Source of the DNA: Pseudomonadota bacterium
GTDB taxonomy: Bacteria; Pseudomonadota; Gammaproteobacteria; Burkholderiales; Burkholderiaceae_E
DNA length: 62,182 bases
Direction of reading: 5' to 3'
Assembly: GCA_023388075.1 (NCBI GenBank)
Contig: JAEWGX010000106.1
Coordinates: 1-62,182, forward strand
Shown: positions 9,277 through 19,629 of the stretch, in pieces
Position numbering within the stretch: the stretch's first letter is position 1
Layout of the letters: each line of letters opens with the position of its first letter
The notes under the pieces: generated by a model
The model's input: the letters and a program-made list of their open reading frames with translations, nothing else
What the model was told of the DNA's origin: nothing
The model's database searches: none
Position numbers and translations under genes: made by a program

Positions 9277-9818
9277 CGCAGGCGGCGAGCTCCGGCACGG
9301 CGATACCCATTGCGCTGCGGCGCCTGCACCGGGCAAGCGCCCTCCTCAACCGGGCGCTTGCCGCGGTGGCAGGCGTCGCGCTCGTCGCGGTCACGTTCTT
9401 CACCGTCGCCGACGTGGTGATGCGCTTCTTCGGACGCCCGATCGCCGGGTCCTTCGAGGTGATCGGCTGGTTGTCCGCGGTCTCGCTCGCGCTCGCGCTC
9501 GGCTACACCCAGGGTCACCGCGGCCACGTCGCGGTGACCCTGGTGACCGACCTGCTGCGCGGACGAAGCGCGGCGTTCCTCGATGCGCTCAATTCGCTGG
9601 CAGCGCTGGTGCTGTTCGGGCTCGTCGCCTGGGTCCTCGTCCGCTACGGCCAGACCCTGCAGGAAAGCGGGTCGCTGTCCGAGACGCTGAAGGTGCTGGT
9701 CTACCCGTGGGTCTATGTCGTCGCGGCAGGCTTCGTGTCGCTGGCGCTGACCCTGCTGCTCGATGCCCTGGTCGCCTTGGCCCGCGTCGCGCGGCCGCAA
9801 GTCGACGCCGCTCGCTGA
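9273..9818 (+). CDS. TRAP transporter small membrane subunit (DctQ family)
   Basis: A 181-residue protein with four hydrophobic segments and the DctQ signature (DVVMRFFGRPIAGSFEVIGWL). The GTG at 9273 is chosen because it overlaps the DctP stop (GTGA); upstream in-frame starts lie inside the DctP gene and give non-homologous sequence. It links the receptor to the large permease subunit. The gap to that subunit is 22 bases. Confidence 0.9.
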   Translation: MTQAASSGTAIPIALRRLHRASALLNRALAAVAGVALVAVTFFTVADVVMRFFGRPIAGSFEVIGWLSAVSLALALGYTQGHRGHVAVTLVTDLLRGRSAAFLDALNSLAALVLFGLVAWVLVRYGQTLQESGSLSETLKVLVYPWVYVVAAGFVSLALTLLLDALVALARVARPQVDAAR

Positions 9819-9840
9819 GCCACCCGAACCGGAACGACAA

Positions 9841-11145
9841 ATGGATCCCGCGATCGTCGCCCTGATCGGGCTAGTCGGCATGTTCGCCCTGATGGTGATC
9901 GGCATGCCGATCGCCTTCGCGATGATGCTGGCCGGACTGGTCGGCAACGCGTACATGCTCTCCAGCGGCGCGGCCTACCACCTGCTCGCCACCAACGTGT
10001 GGGAGCAATTCTCCTCCTATGGCCTGAGCGTCATCCCGCTCTTCGTGTTGATGGGGCAGTTCGCCTACCGCTCCGGCATCACGGAGCGCCTCTACGACAC
10101 CGCCTACAAGTGGGTCGGTCAGTGGCCGGGCGGGCTCGCGGGCACCACCATCGCGGCGTCGGCCGGCTTCTCGGCGATCTGCGGCTCCAACTCCGCCACG
10201 ACGGCCATGATGGGCACGGTGGCGCTGCCCGAGATGCGCCGCTATCGCTACGATCCCGCGCTCAGCGCCGGGACCGTAGCGATCGGGGGAACCCTCGGCG
10301 TCGTCATTCCGCCGAGCGTTGTGCTGATCGTGATCGCAGTCCAGACCGAGCAGTCGTTGCTGCGCCTCTTCCTCGCGGCGATCGTCCCCGGCATCGTGCT
10401 CACCGCGCTGTTCGTCCTGACCATCCTCGCCATGTGCTCGCGCAAGCCGGAGCTCGGTCCGCCCGGCCCGGCCACGCCCTGGCGCGACAAGATCGCCTCG
10501 CTCTCCGGTGTCGTCGATACACTCCTGCTGTTCCTGCTGGTGATTGGCGGCCTCTACGCCGGCATCTTCACGCCCACCGAGGCCGGCGCCGCGGGCGCGT
10601 TTGGGGCGCTCGTCATCGGGATGCTGCGCGGCGGCCTGTCGCTGCGCGGCTTCGTGCAGTCCATCGCCGAGACCATCCGAGTCTCCTCGATGGTGGTGCT
10701 GCTCATCGCCGGCGCGGTCGTCTTCGGGCGGTTCCTCACCGTGACGCGGCTGCCGTTCGACCTCGCCGACTGGGCGGCCGCGTTGCCGGTCGCGCCGGCG
10801 GTAGTGATGATGGTCGTGCTGGTGATCTACGTCCTGGGCGGGATGTTCGTGGATGCGCTCGGGTTCCTCGTGGTGACCCTGCCGATCTTCTTTCCGCTTG
10901 CCGCCGCGCTCGGCTTCGACCCGGTCTGGTACACCCTACTGCTGACCCTGGTCACCACCATGGGCGCGGTCACGCCGCCGGTCGGCGTCAATGTCTTCAT
11001 CGTGAACGGCATGGCGCCCGAGATACCGATCTGGACCATCTTCCGCGGCGTCGCCTACTTCCTGGTCGCCTACGTAGCCTGCCTCGGCGCCATCATCCTG
11101 GTGCCGGACATCGTGCTCTGGCTGCCCCGGGTGCTGATGGGGTGA
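9841..11145 (+). CDS. TRAP transporter large permease subunit (DctM family)
   Basis: A 434-residue protein with about a dozen transmembrane segments. Typical DctM motifs include GMPIAFAMMLAG, SAICGSNSATTAMMGTVALPEMRRYRYDPALSAGT, TPTEAGAAGAFGAL and TPPVGVNVFIVNGM. The ATG at 9841 matches the usual family N-terminus; an in-frame start at 9763 lies inside the DctQ gene. It catalyses sodium-driven uptake of the acid captured by the receptor at 8248. It is the last gene of the plus-strand run; the next gene converges on it. Confidence 0.92.
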   Translation: MDPAIVALIGLVGMFALMVIGMPIAFAMMLAGLVGNAYMLSSGAAYHLLATNVWEQFSSYGLSVIPLFVLMGQFAYRSGITERLYDTAYKWVGQWPGGLAGTTIAASAGFSAICGSNSATTAMMGTVALPEMRRYRYDPALSAGTVAIGGTLGVVIPPSVVLIVIAVQTEQSLLRLFLAAIVPGIVLTALFVLTILAMCSRKPELGPPGPATPWRDKIASLSGVVDTLLLFLLVIGGLYAGIFTPTEAGAAGAFGALVIGMLRGGLSLRGFVQSIAETIRVSSMVVLLIAGAVVFGRFLTVTRLPFDLADWAAALPVAPAVVMMVVLVIYVLGGMFVDALGFLVVTLPIFFPLAAALGFDPVWYTLLLTLVTTMGAVTPPVGVNVFIVNGMAPEIPIWTIFRGVAYFLVAYVACLGAIILVPDIVLWLPRVLMG

Positions 11146-11249
11146 CGCAGCCCGCCGCGGGCGGCGTCGCTCGCCGGAGCCGGCGCGAAGAGGCGCTTCC
11201 CGCTCGGGCGCGTCGCGCGACTCGAAGATAGTCCCTGCGTCGACGCGCG

Positions 11250-11996
11250 TCAGCGCCGCCCGCCGAGGAAGCTGCCACCCAGCTTGATCAGGTCCGACAG
11301 GTCCACCTGGCCGTTGCCGTCCTGGTCGAGCACGGCATTGAAGAGCCCCCCGCCCAGCCCGCCCTGCCGGTGGATCTGTTCGCGCTCCTGGCCGAGCGCC
11401 TGCTGCAGGCCGCCGACACCGTCGCCATCGTTGCGGCCGGAGAGGAAGCGTTGGGCAAGAAAGCCCATCACGATCGGTGCCAGCATGCGCAACAGCTCGT
11501 GCGCGCCGCCGCGCCCGAGCCCGGTCACCTGACCGAGCCCGTCCTCGGCGCGATCCTGGCGGTCACCGAACACGTGGCCGAGGATGCCGTCGGCATTCGC
11601 GCGGCGCCCGTCCAGTTGCGGCAGCGCTGCGCCGGGCTGGCCGCCGGCGTCACCGGCATCACCGCCCCCCAGCACCTGGCCGAGCAGGCCGCCCAGTCCA
11701 CCCGTTCCGCCGCCGGCGGCGCTGCCCGGGCCGGCGCCCATGCCGCCGCCCAACACCGCACCAAGGAGGCTGCCGAGGTCCATCCCGCCGTGGTCGCGCC
11801 CCAGGGCGCCGTAGAGCGCCTGCGCCCCTTGTGGCTGCGAGGCGTTGCGGCCGAGCGCCCCGAGCAGCAGTGGCAAGGCGGCGGCCACCGCATCGTTCGC
11901 TCGATCCGGGGCGACACCGAGGCTCTGCGAGATCCGCTGCAGCGGCGCGCCCTGCAGCTGGGAGAAAAGCTCTTCGGTAAGCTGGGCGTTGGCCAT
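11250..11996 (-). CDS. DUF937 protein with C-terminal EF-hand-like loop
   Basis: A 248-residue protein. The N-terminal ~60 residues form a DUF937/YidB-like helical region (LPLLLGALGRNAS), followed by a Gly/Ala-rich low-complexity middle (about 70-135). A second DUF937-like segment follows (HELLRMLAPIVMGFLAQRFLSG). The last ~25 residues hold DQDGNGQVDLSD, which matches an EF-hand or dockerin-type calcium loop at positions 1, 3, 5, 7, 9 and 12. GGAGGAC precedes the ATG. No signal peptide is seen, so a cytoplasmic location is likely; the function is unknown. It converges on the TRAP operon. Upstream (11997-12199) is noncoding with a 14-base direct repeat near 12137 and 12168. Confidence 0.8.
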   Translation of the reverse strand: MANAQLTEELFSQLQGAPLQRISQSLGVAPDRANDAVAAALPLLLGALGRNASQPQGAQALYGALGRDHGGMDLGSLLGAVLGGGMGAGPGSAAGGGTGGLGGLLGQVLGGGDAGDAGGQPGAALPQLDGRRANADGILGHVFGDRQDRAEDGLGQVTGLGRGGAHELLRMLAPIVMGFLAQRFLSGRNDGDGVGGLQQALGQEREQIHRQGGLGGGLFNAVLDQDGNGQVDLSDLIKLGGSFLGGRR

Positions 11997-12199
11997 CGCG
12001 TGTCCTCCGTAGGAAACCGATCATACGACCGCGGGCCGAAGGGATGATCCTCGACCCGGCGCTCGAATCAGGAATCCGGCGCCGTCGTGCTCTCGGGGCC
12101 CAGCTTGTCAGGGGAGGCGAATCACTCGTTCATGCGGCAGGGGCCGACCCGTCAGCGGCCGGCCGGGCAGGGGCCGACCGCGTGCGCCTGGCGCGGCGC

Positions 12200-13108
12200 C
12201 TACTTCGGGACGATGCCGCTGCGCGCCACTATGCCGCTGATGCGCTCCTGCTCCAGGGCAAGATTGCGCTTCATGGCTGCAGCATTTGCATAGTCGACCA
12301 CCGAGCCGATGTCGCGTACCCGCGCGACGAAGGCGTCGGAGCGCGACACCGACTCGAGCGCTGATTCGAGGAGGGCGATGATCGCGGGATCAGTGCCCGT
12401 TGGCGCGAGGAGCCCGAGCCAAGGCTCGAACATGGCGCTGGGCACCCCCAACTCGGCCAGGGTCGGTACGTCCGGTGCGACTGCCAGCCGCTCGCTTCCG
12501 GCGACCGCGAGCACCCGGAGTTTCCCCACCTTGGCCAGCGGCATCACCGCGGTGGCGCCGAGAAAACCGAAATCCACCGAGCCGCCGGCGATGTCGGCGA
12601 TCATCTGGGAGCCGCCCTTGTATGCCACAGGCAGAACCGATATCCCGGCTTCGGAGCTGAACAGCTCGGCAGCCATCATCGTCGTTCCATCACCATTCGC
12701 CGCGGTCAGCTTCCCTGGATTGGCCCTGGCGTACTCGATCAGCCGCGCAACGGAGCTTGCCTCGGACGCAGGGCCGCTGAACAGCAGGAACGGCGTCCTT
12801 GCCATCATCGCGACGGGCATGAACTCCCGCTCGAGCGAATAGGTGATGGTCTTCTGCAGGAAGGGCAGGGTGGTGTAGGTGCTCGTACCCAGCAGCAGGG
12901 TGTGGCCATCGGCAGGCGACTTGGCCACGACCTCCGCCGCGATCATGCCCTGCGCCCCGGGCTTGTAGTCGACCACCACCGGATTCGACAGCTTCGCTGT
13001 CAAGCCTTCGGCCATGGCGCGGGCGATATTGTCCAGCGTTCCCCCGGGTGTCGCGCCGATGACGATCCGAATGGGCGCCTTCGGGTATGCACCGGCTTGC
13101 GCCGGCAC
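12200..13108 (-). pseudogene. Bug/TctC-type periplasmic receptor lacking its signal peptide
   Basis: The reading frame encodes a nearly complete mature Bug receptor: YPKAPIRIVIGATPGG at the start, ADGHTLLLG, VAYKGGSQMIADIAGGSVDFGF, DVPTLAEL and a normal C-terminus. Upstream of PAQAGAYP, which looks like a signal-peptidase site, the frame runs only about eight codons into unrelated sequence and then meets a stop. No signal peptide exists, and the only start is an internal GTG at 13108. A Bug protein that cannot be exported cannot bind solute in the periplasm, so I call it a pseudogene. The break coincides with the tail of a GntR regulator on the other strand. Confidence 0.75.
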
Positions 13109-13112
13109 GCCC

Positions 13113-13259
13113 CAATTGTTGAAGCGCTCGCTGGATCAGCACGAAGCCATCTTCTCCGCACTGCAGGCTGGCGAATCGGGGCGGGCGGAAGAGTCCATGC
13201 GACGGCACATCCGCGATTCGCTCGCCTCGATGGACGAACTGCCTGACGAATACTTCTAG
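13113..13259 (+). pseudogene. C-terminal remnant of a GntR/FCD regulator
   Basis: Forty-eight codons plus a stop read QLLKRSLDQHEAIFSALQAG and continue through ESMRRHIRDSLASMDELPDEYF. The pattern H-x2-I-x2-A-L-x-A-G-x7-A-x3-M-x2-H is the last helix pair of FCD ligand-binding domains (compare VQQHRDIVYAIAQRDSRLAR in the intact GntR gene at 23753). Everything upstream, including the DNA-binding domain, is gone and is replaced by the head of the Bug pseudogene on the opposite strand. The two were probably a divergent regulator/receptor pair. Confidence 0.75.
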
Positions 13260-13313
13260 TGCGGCGCTGACGCCTTCCTGCCGCGCTGCGGCCGACGATC
13301 CGCCCCGGACGCC

Positions 13314-14771
<1,458 letters not shown>

Positions 14772-14773
14772 GG

Positions 14774-16183
14774 TCACTCGATGAAGAGCAGGGAAGGACA
14801 TTCCAGCAGGCCGCGGATCGCCTGGATGAATTCGGCCGCGTCCATGCCGTCGACCACGCGATGGTCGAACGAGGAAGAAAGGTTCATCGTCTTGCGCACG
14901 ACGATCAGCCCTTCCCTCACCACCGGCCGTTCGACGATGCGGTTCACACCCACGATCGCCACTTCCGGATGGTTGATCACGGGCGTCGTCGCGATGCCGC
15001 CGAGCGGCCCGAGGCTGGTGATCGTGATCGTCGAGCCGGCGAGCTCCTCGCGCGCGGCCTTGCCGCTGCGCGCAGCCTCGGCGAGCCGGGCGATCTCCGC
15101 CGCGGCTGACCAGAGGTCGTGCACCTCGGCATGCCGCAGCACGGGCACCATCAGGCCGCCAGGGGTCTGCGTCGCAATGCCCGCATGAACCGCGCCGAAG
15201 CGGGTGACGATGCCGGCCTCGTCGTCGAAGCGGGCGTTGACCTGCGGATGGTCGCGCACCGCGAGGACGATTGCCCGCAGCAGGAGCGGCAGCAGGGTCA
15301 GCTTGCCCCGGCTCTCCCCGAAGCGCTGGTTGAGCCGGGCGCGCAGCGCCTCGAGCTCCGTCACGTCCACCTCCTCGACGTAGCTGTAGTGCGGTATCCG
15401 CCGCTTCGACTCCTGCATCTTCTGCGCGATCCGGCGTCGCAGCCCGATCACTTCGATCGTCTCCTCGCGGCCGTCCGGCGCGAAACGGTGCCCCCGCATC
15501 GCGGCTGCCGCCTGGCCGGCGTCGCCCGTCACTGCGGCACCGTGCGACGCGAGCCAGGCGTCGAGATCCCGGTGCTCGATCCGTCCCGCCGTCCCGCTGC
15601 CTTGCACGAACTGGAGCTCGATGCCCAGATCCCAGGCGCGACGCCGCACCGCCGGCGATGCGAGCGGCTTGGCCCCGGGCGGGCGCGTCGGTCCGGCCAC
15701 GGCGCGTCCGGCGTTCGCCGCCGATGGCTTTCCGTCGGCGCCGGTCCCTGCGGCGGGTGCCCGTGCCGTGCCCTTCGCTTCAACCGTTCTCGCTTCGGCC
15801 GGTTTCGCTTCGGCCGGTTTCGCTTCGGCTGACGGGGCCTCGGCGGTCTCCGAGTCGGTAGGCCGGGCTGCCGCACCGGGCGCGGCCGCAGTCGAGGTCG
15901 TGTCGACCCGTTGCGGCGTCACCGCTTTCGCGTTGCCCGCCCCCTCGACCTCGAGCCGCAGGAGCTCGGCGCCGACCGCCAGCACCTCGCCGACCTTGCC
16001 GCCCAGGGAGAGCACGCGGCCCTTCACCGGTGACGGAATCTCAACGGTCGCCTTGTCGGTCATCACCTCGGCAAGCACCTGGTCCTCGGCGACCTCGTCG
16101 CCTGGCCGTACGTGCCAGGCGGCCACTTCCACCTCCGCAATGCCTTCGCCGATGTCCGGCATCTTGATGACGTGCTGACCCAT
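14774..16183 (-). CDS. bkdB: Branched-chain 2-oxoacid dehydrogenase E2 (lipoamide acyltransferase)
   Basis: A 469-residue E2. The lipoyl domain is at residues 1-80 with lipoyl-lysine K44 in VMTDKATVEIP. A long Ala/Pro/Glu/Lys linker (about 95-165) follows. A peripheral-subunit-binding domain comes next (ASPAVRRRAWDLGIELQFVQ). The C-terminal catalytic domain ends with the conserved SFDHRVVDGMDAAEF. The start at 16183 has GGGAGG six bases upstream; a GTG at 16213 is an alternative that overlaps E1-beta. It transfers acyl groups from E1 to CoA. The linker includes four tandem 15-base units. Confidence 0.92.
   Translation of the reverse strand: MGQHVIKMPDIGEGIAEVEVAAWHVRPGDEVAEDQVLAEVMTDKATVEIPSPVKGRVLSLGGKVGEVLAVGAELLRLEVEGAGNAKAVTPQRVDTTSTAAAPGAAARPTDSETAEAPSAEAKPAEAKPAEARTVEAKGTARAPAAGTGADGKPSAANAGRAVAGPTRPPGAKPLASPAVRRRAWDLGIELQFVQGSGTAGRIEHRDLDAWLASHGAAVTGDAGQAAAAMRGHRFAPDGREETIEVIGLRRRIAQKMQESKRRIPHYSYVEEVDVTELEALRARLNQRFGESRGKLTLLPLLLRAIVLAVRDHPQVNARFDDEAGIVTRFGAVHAGIATQTPGGLMVPVLRHAEVHDLWSAAAEIARLAEAARSGKAAREELAGSTITITSLGPLGGIATTPVINHPEVAIVGVNRIVERPVVREGLIVVRKTMNLSSSFDHRVVDGMDAAEFIQAIRGLLECPSLLFIE
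15776..15835 (-). repeat. Four tandem 15-base units in the E2 linker
   Basis: Units start at 15776, 15791, 15806 and 15821. The two middle ones are identical (CGCTTCGGCCGGTTT on the plus strand). They encode the pentapeptides AEAKP, AEAKP, AEART and VEAKG in the flexible interdomain linker of E2, where changes in unit number should be tolerated. Confidence 0.85.
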
Positions 16184-16205
16184 CACGCCTCCCGCCGCCG
16201 CGCCG

Positions 16206-17336
16206 TCATTCACGTCCTCCCTCCATCACGCGGCGCAAGGCTGCGCCCACCCGCGCCGGTCCGGGAAAATAGGCCCACTCCTGGGCATGCGGGTACGGCG
16301 TGTCCCAGCCGGTGACACGCTCGATCGGCGCCTCGAGATGCCAGAAGCAGTGCTCCTGAACCAGGGAGACCAGCTCGGCGCCGAAGCCGGACGTGCGCGT
16401 GGCCTCGTGCACCACGACGCAGCGACCGGTCTTCTTCACCGACGCGACCAGGGTGTCGAGATCGAGCGGCCAGATGCTGCGCAGGTCGATGATCTCCGCG
16501 TCGATGCCGGTCTCCTCGGCCGCGGCCTGGCTCACGTACACCATCGTGCCGTACGTGATCACGGTGAGATCGGATCCGGGCCGCACGACGGAGGCGGATT
16601 CGAGCGGAACGGTGTAGTAGCCTTCCGGCACCTCGCCGAGCGGATGCTTGGACCACGGCACCACCGGCCGATCGTGATGGCCATCGAACGGTCCGTTGTA
16701 GAGGCGCTTCGGCTCCAGGAAGATGACCGGGTCGTCGTTCTCGATCGCCGCGATCAGCAGGCCCTTGGCATCGTACGGATTGGACGGCATCACCGTGCGC
16801 AGGCCGCAGACGTGGGTGAAGAGCGCCTCGGGGCTCTGGCTGTGCGTCTGGCCGCCGTAGATGCCGCCGCCGCACGGCATGCGGATCACCATCTGCGCGG
16901 TGAACTCGTTCACCGACCGGTAACGCAGCCTCGCCGCCTCCGAGACGATCTGGTCCGAGGCGGGATAGAAGTAGTCGGCGAACTGGATCTCCACGACCGG
17001 CCGAAGGCCGTAGGCGCTCATGCCCACCGCGGCGCCGACGATACCGCCCTCGGAGATCGGCGCATCGAAGACGCGCGACTTGCCGTACTTGGCCTGCAGC
17101 CCCTCGGTGCAGCGGAACACGCCGCCGAAGTAGCCGACGTCCTGGCCGAACACCACGACGTCGGGATCGCGCTCGAGCATCACGTCCATGGCCGAGCGCA
17201 GTGCCTGGATCATCGTCATCCGGGTGGTGCCGGCACCCGGTCCGCGGCCCGCGTCGCCACCGTTGTCGTTCGTCGTGGCCTTCCTTCCGGACTCGTCAGG
17301 GGCCGTCCGGACGCCGCCGTCGCTTGATGCCGCCAT
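16206..17336 (-). CDS. bkdA2: Branched-chain 2-oxoacid dehydrogenase E1-beta
   Basis: A 376-residue subunit. The first ~38 residues are a low-complexity Gly/Asp/Thr extension; homology starts at MTMIQALRSAMDVMLERD. Transketolase-type features include VFGQDVGYFGGVFRCTEGL, DAPISEGGIVGAAVGM, EIQFADYFYPASDQIVSEAARLRYRS and HEATRTSGFGAEL. With E1-alpha it forms the ThDP-dependent decarboxylase of the complex. The ATG at 17336 lies one base after the E1-alpha stop; a start at the internal MTMIQ methionine is the alternative. Confidence 0.9.
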   Translation of the reverse strand: MAASSDGGVRTAPDESGRKATTNDNGGDAGRGPGAGTTRMTMIQALRSAMDVMLERDPDVVVFGQDVGYFGGVFRCTEGLQAKYGKSRVFDAPISEGGIVGAAVGMSAYGLRPVVEIQFADYFYPASDQIVSEAARLRYRSVNEFTAQMVIRMPCGGGIYGGQTHSQSPEALFTHVCGLRTVMPSNPYDAKGLLIAAIENDDPVIFLEPKRLYNGPFDGHHDRPVVPWSKHPLGEVPEGYYTVPLESASVVRPGSDLTVITYGTMVYVSQAAAEETGIDAEIIDLRSIWPLDLDTLVASVKKTGRCVVVHEATRTSGFGAELVSLVQEHCFWHLEAPIERVTGWDTPYPHAQEWAYFPGPARVGAALRRVMEGGRE

Positions 17337-17337
17337 C

Positions 17338-18582
17338 CTAGACCCCCAGCTCCTGTCGCTGCCGCCGCAGGTGCGCCGGCATCTCCTTGTAGACGTCCTC
17401 GAACATCTCCGCCGCGCTCGGCACGTAGCCGCTCTCCAGCGTGCCGTGGCGTTCGGCCTCCTTCTGGGCCGCCGCGACGGTGGCCTCGATCTCCTTCTTC
17501 GCGGCCTCGTGGCGTTCCTCGGACCATTCGCCGATGCGGATCAGGTGCTGCGCGAGGCGCTGGATGGGGTCTCCGAGCGGAAAGCGTGACCAGTCGTCGG
17601 CCGGCCTGTACTTGGACGGGTCGTCCGAGGTGGAATGCGGCCCGCCCCTGTACGTCACCCATTCGATCAGCGTCGGACCGATGTTCGATCGCGCGCGCTG
17701 TGCCGCCCAGCGCGAGGCCGAGAGCACCGCGAGGAAGTCGTTGCCGTCCACCCGCAGCGAGGCGATGCCGCAGCCCACGCCGCGGGCCGCGAACGTGGTC
17801 CCTTCGCCGCCCGCGATCGCCTGGAAGGTGGAGATCGCCCACTGGTTGTTCACCACGTTGAGGATCACCGGCGCGCGATAGACCTGAGCGAAGGTGAGGG
17901 CGGTGTGGAAGTCCGCCTCGGCGGTCGAGCCGTCACCGATCCAGGCCGCGGCGATGCGGGTGTCGCCCTTGATCGCGGAGGCCATGGCCCATCCCACCGC
18001 CTGGATGAACTGCGTCGCGAGATTGCCGGAGAGGCTGAAGAAGCCGGCGCGACGCACGGAGTAGAGAACCGGAAGCTGCCGACCCTTCAACGGATCGCGC
18101 TGGTTGGACATCAGCTGGCAGATCAGCTCCACCAGCGAAACGTCCCGCGCCATCAGGATGCTCTGCTGGCGATAGGTGGGAAAGCACATGTCGCCGTCCT
18201 CCAGCGCCAGCGCCTGTGCCGAGCCGATCGCTTCCTCGCCCAGGCTCTGCATGTAGAACGACATCTTCTTCTGGCGCTGCGCGATCAGCATGCGCGCATC
18301 GAAGATGCGCGTCTTCATCATGGCCGTGAGGCCCTTGCGCAGCAGGTCAGGCGACGCATCGGGATTCCAGGGCCCCACGGCCTGGCCGTCCTCGTCCAGG
18401 ACGCGCACGAGCGTGTGGGCCAGGTCGCCGGTGGCTGCGGGCGCGACGTCGAGCGGCGGCCGCCGCACCTCGCCCGCCTTGCTCAGGCGAAGATAGGAAA
18501 AGTCGGTGTGCTCGCCCGGTCGCCCGGTGGGCTCGGGCACGTGCAATCGCAGGGGCTGCGGCTGCGAGTCTCGCTTCGTCAT
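17338..18582 (-). CDS. bkdA1: Branched-chain 2-oxoacid dehydrogenase E1-alpha
   Basis: A 414-residue subunit. The ThDP motif runs from GDG (residues 216-218) to NN (245-246). The segments FSLSGNLATQFIQAVGWAMA, YRGGPHSTSDDPSKYRP and the C-terminal HLRRQRQELGV match the Pseudomonas putida BkdA1 type rather than pyruvate E1. The ATG at 18582 has GGAGA about nine bases upstream; a GTG at 18597 would add five residues. It decarboxylates the 2-oxoacids of valine, leucine and isoleucine. It is the first gene of bkdA1-bkdA2-bkdB-lpdV. No Lrp-like BkdR gene lies next to it. Confidence 0.93.
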   Translation of the reverse strand: MTKRDSQPQPLRLHVPEPTGRPGEHTDFSYLRLSKAGEVRRPPLDVAPAATGDLAHTLVRVLDEDGQAVGPWNPDASPDLLRKGLTAMMKTRIFDARMLIAQRQKKMSFYMQSLGEEAIGSAQALALEDGDMCFPTYRQQSILMARDVSLVELICQLMSNQRDPLKGRQLPVLYSVRRAGFFSLSGNLATQFIQAVGWAMASAIKGDTRIAAAWIGDGSTAEADFHTALTFAQVYRAPVILNVVNNQWAISTFQAIAGGEGTTFAARGVGCGIASLRVDGNDFLAVLSASRWAAQRARSNIGPTLIEWVTYRGGPHSTSDDPSKYRPADDWSRFPLGDPIQRLAQHLIRIGEWSEERHEAAKKEIEATVAAAQKEAERHGTLESGYVPSAAEMFEDVYKEMPAHLRRQRQELGV

Positions 18583-18910
18583 CGTTGTGTTCTCCACGCT
18601 CGATCGTGTCTTGCGTCCCCGGATCCGGGGTCAGGACGTTCCGCAAGGGTGGCGCGGAACGGCCCGGTGTGCGGCGATGAAGCCGGGGGGTCGCCCGCAT
18701 CAACGCGAATCGATGTTAACCGATCACTGTCGCGGGCGTTGCCCCGTGGCCGCGATCCTCGCCGCTCGTCGGTCGGGAGCAACCGCCGGTGGCCGGCGAG
18801 GCTCCTTCCGTGCACTGCTTCCTTGAACCTGCGCGTGACGCCGGGCACCAACCGGCGGTCGCGAACGCCCCTCCGGGCGGAGGCGGCAAGTGGTACGGAA
18901 GGGCAGTTGC
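18583..18910. promoter_or_regulatory. Divergent 328-base leader of bkd with palindromes
   Basis: This noncoding stretch separates bkdA1 (minus) from the gene at 18911 (plus). It holds a perfect 14-base palindrome, CCCCGGATCCGGGG, at 18617-18630. A 7-base inverted repeat follows (GTTCCGC 18638-18644 / GCGGAAC 18654-18660). A less GC-rich patch lies around 18700-18730. The palindromes are within the likely bkd mRNA leader, so they may act as an operator or an RNA hairpin. No clear -35/-10 pair is visible. Confidence 0.4.
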
Positions 18911-19507
18911 ATGAAAGTTGGAACCAGGTTCGCCGGCCTGCTGCTGGCCGGATTCGCCGGTGTGCTCCCTCGGGTCGCGGACGCGGGAGACGAACCGACC
19001 CCCGCGCCGGTGGCCAAGGCGGTCGGCGATGTGGTGGCCCAGGCGGCCGAGCCCGCGATCGAGGGCTTTCGCTGGGGCAGCCCGGTGGCCGAGCTCGCGG
19101 CAAGCGGGCGGGTCGCGCCGAGTCCGCGGCTCTCGGCTCGCTGTGCCGACGACATCGGCGTGGCGGAGCGCCGCGACTGCGTCGCCTTCGTGCCGACGAG
19201 CGGCGCAGGCTTCGCCCAGGCACTCTACGCGACGGCCCGCGACGGCCTGCTGATGGTCGAATCGCGCGCGACGCAGTTCGATTGCGCTCACTTCGACGAC
19301 ATGGCCGCGCCCGACGCCGGCCACCGCGCCGCCCTCGCGCGCATGGGATGGACCTATCTGCGGCGCGAGCGGCGCCCGGAAGGCGGCGATGCCATCGTCG
19401 AGACCCAGTGGTTCACCCGCCATGGCGTGGGCGTCGAGCTCACCTTCGTCAAGGCGTCCTCCATCGGCGCCTGCGGCGTGAAGTCGTTCGTGACCAAGCT
19501 GCTGTAG
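18911..19507 (+). CDS. Secreted hypothetical protein
   Basis: A 198-residue protein with a signal peptide (MKVGTRFAGLLLAGFAGVLPRVADA, cleavage likely near residue 26). The ATG at 18911 is preceded by GAAGGG. The mature part contains two Cys pairs (RCADDIGVAERRDC and DCAHF...GACG) compatible with disulfides in the periplasm. I do not recognise the family. It stands alone between the bkd operon and the RcnB-like gene. Confidence 0.6.
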   Translation: MKVGTRFAGLLLAGFAGVLPRVADAGDEPTPAPVAKAVGDVVAQAAEPAIEGFRWGSPVAELAASGRVAPSPRLSARCADDIGVAERRDCVAFVPTSGAGFAQALYATARDGLLMVESRATQFDCAHFDDMAAPDAGHRAALARMGWTYLRRERRPEGGDAIVETQWFTRHGVGVELTFVKASSIGACGVKSFVTKLL

Positions 19508-19629
19508 CACGGCCGGCCGACCGTTCGTCGCCCCGTCGGCGCCTTCACCGCTTCTTCACACGATCATCACGGCGGCACCACCGGCTGCCCCGAAGATCGG
19601 CTCTCCATCCCCGAGAAGGAGCAGGAACC

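Noticed and set aside
12690..13208. Minus-strand frame bridging the Bug gene and the GntR tail as one fused protein
   Set aside because: It is out of frame with the Bug homology and antisense to the FCD remnant, so it matches neither family.
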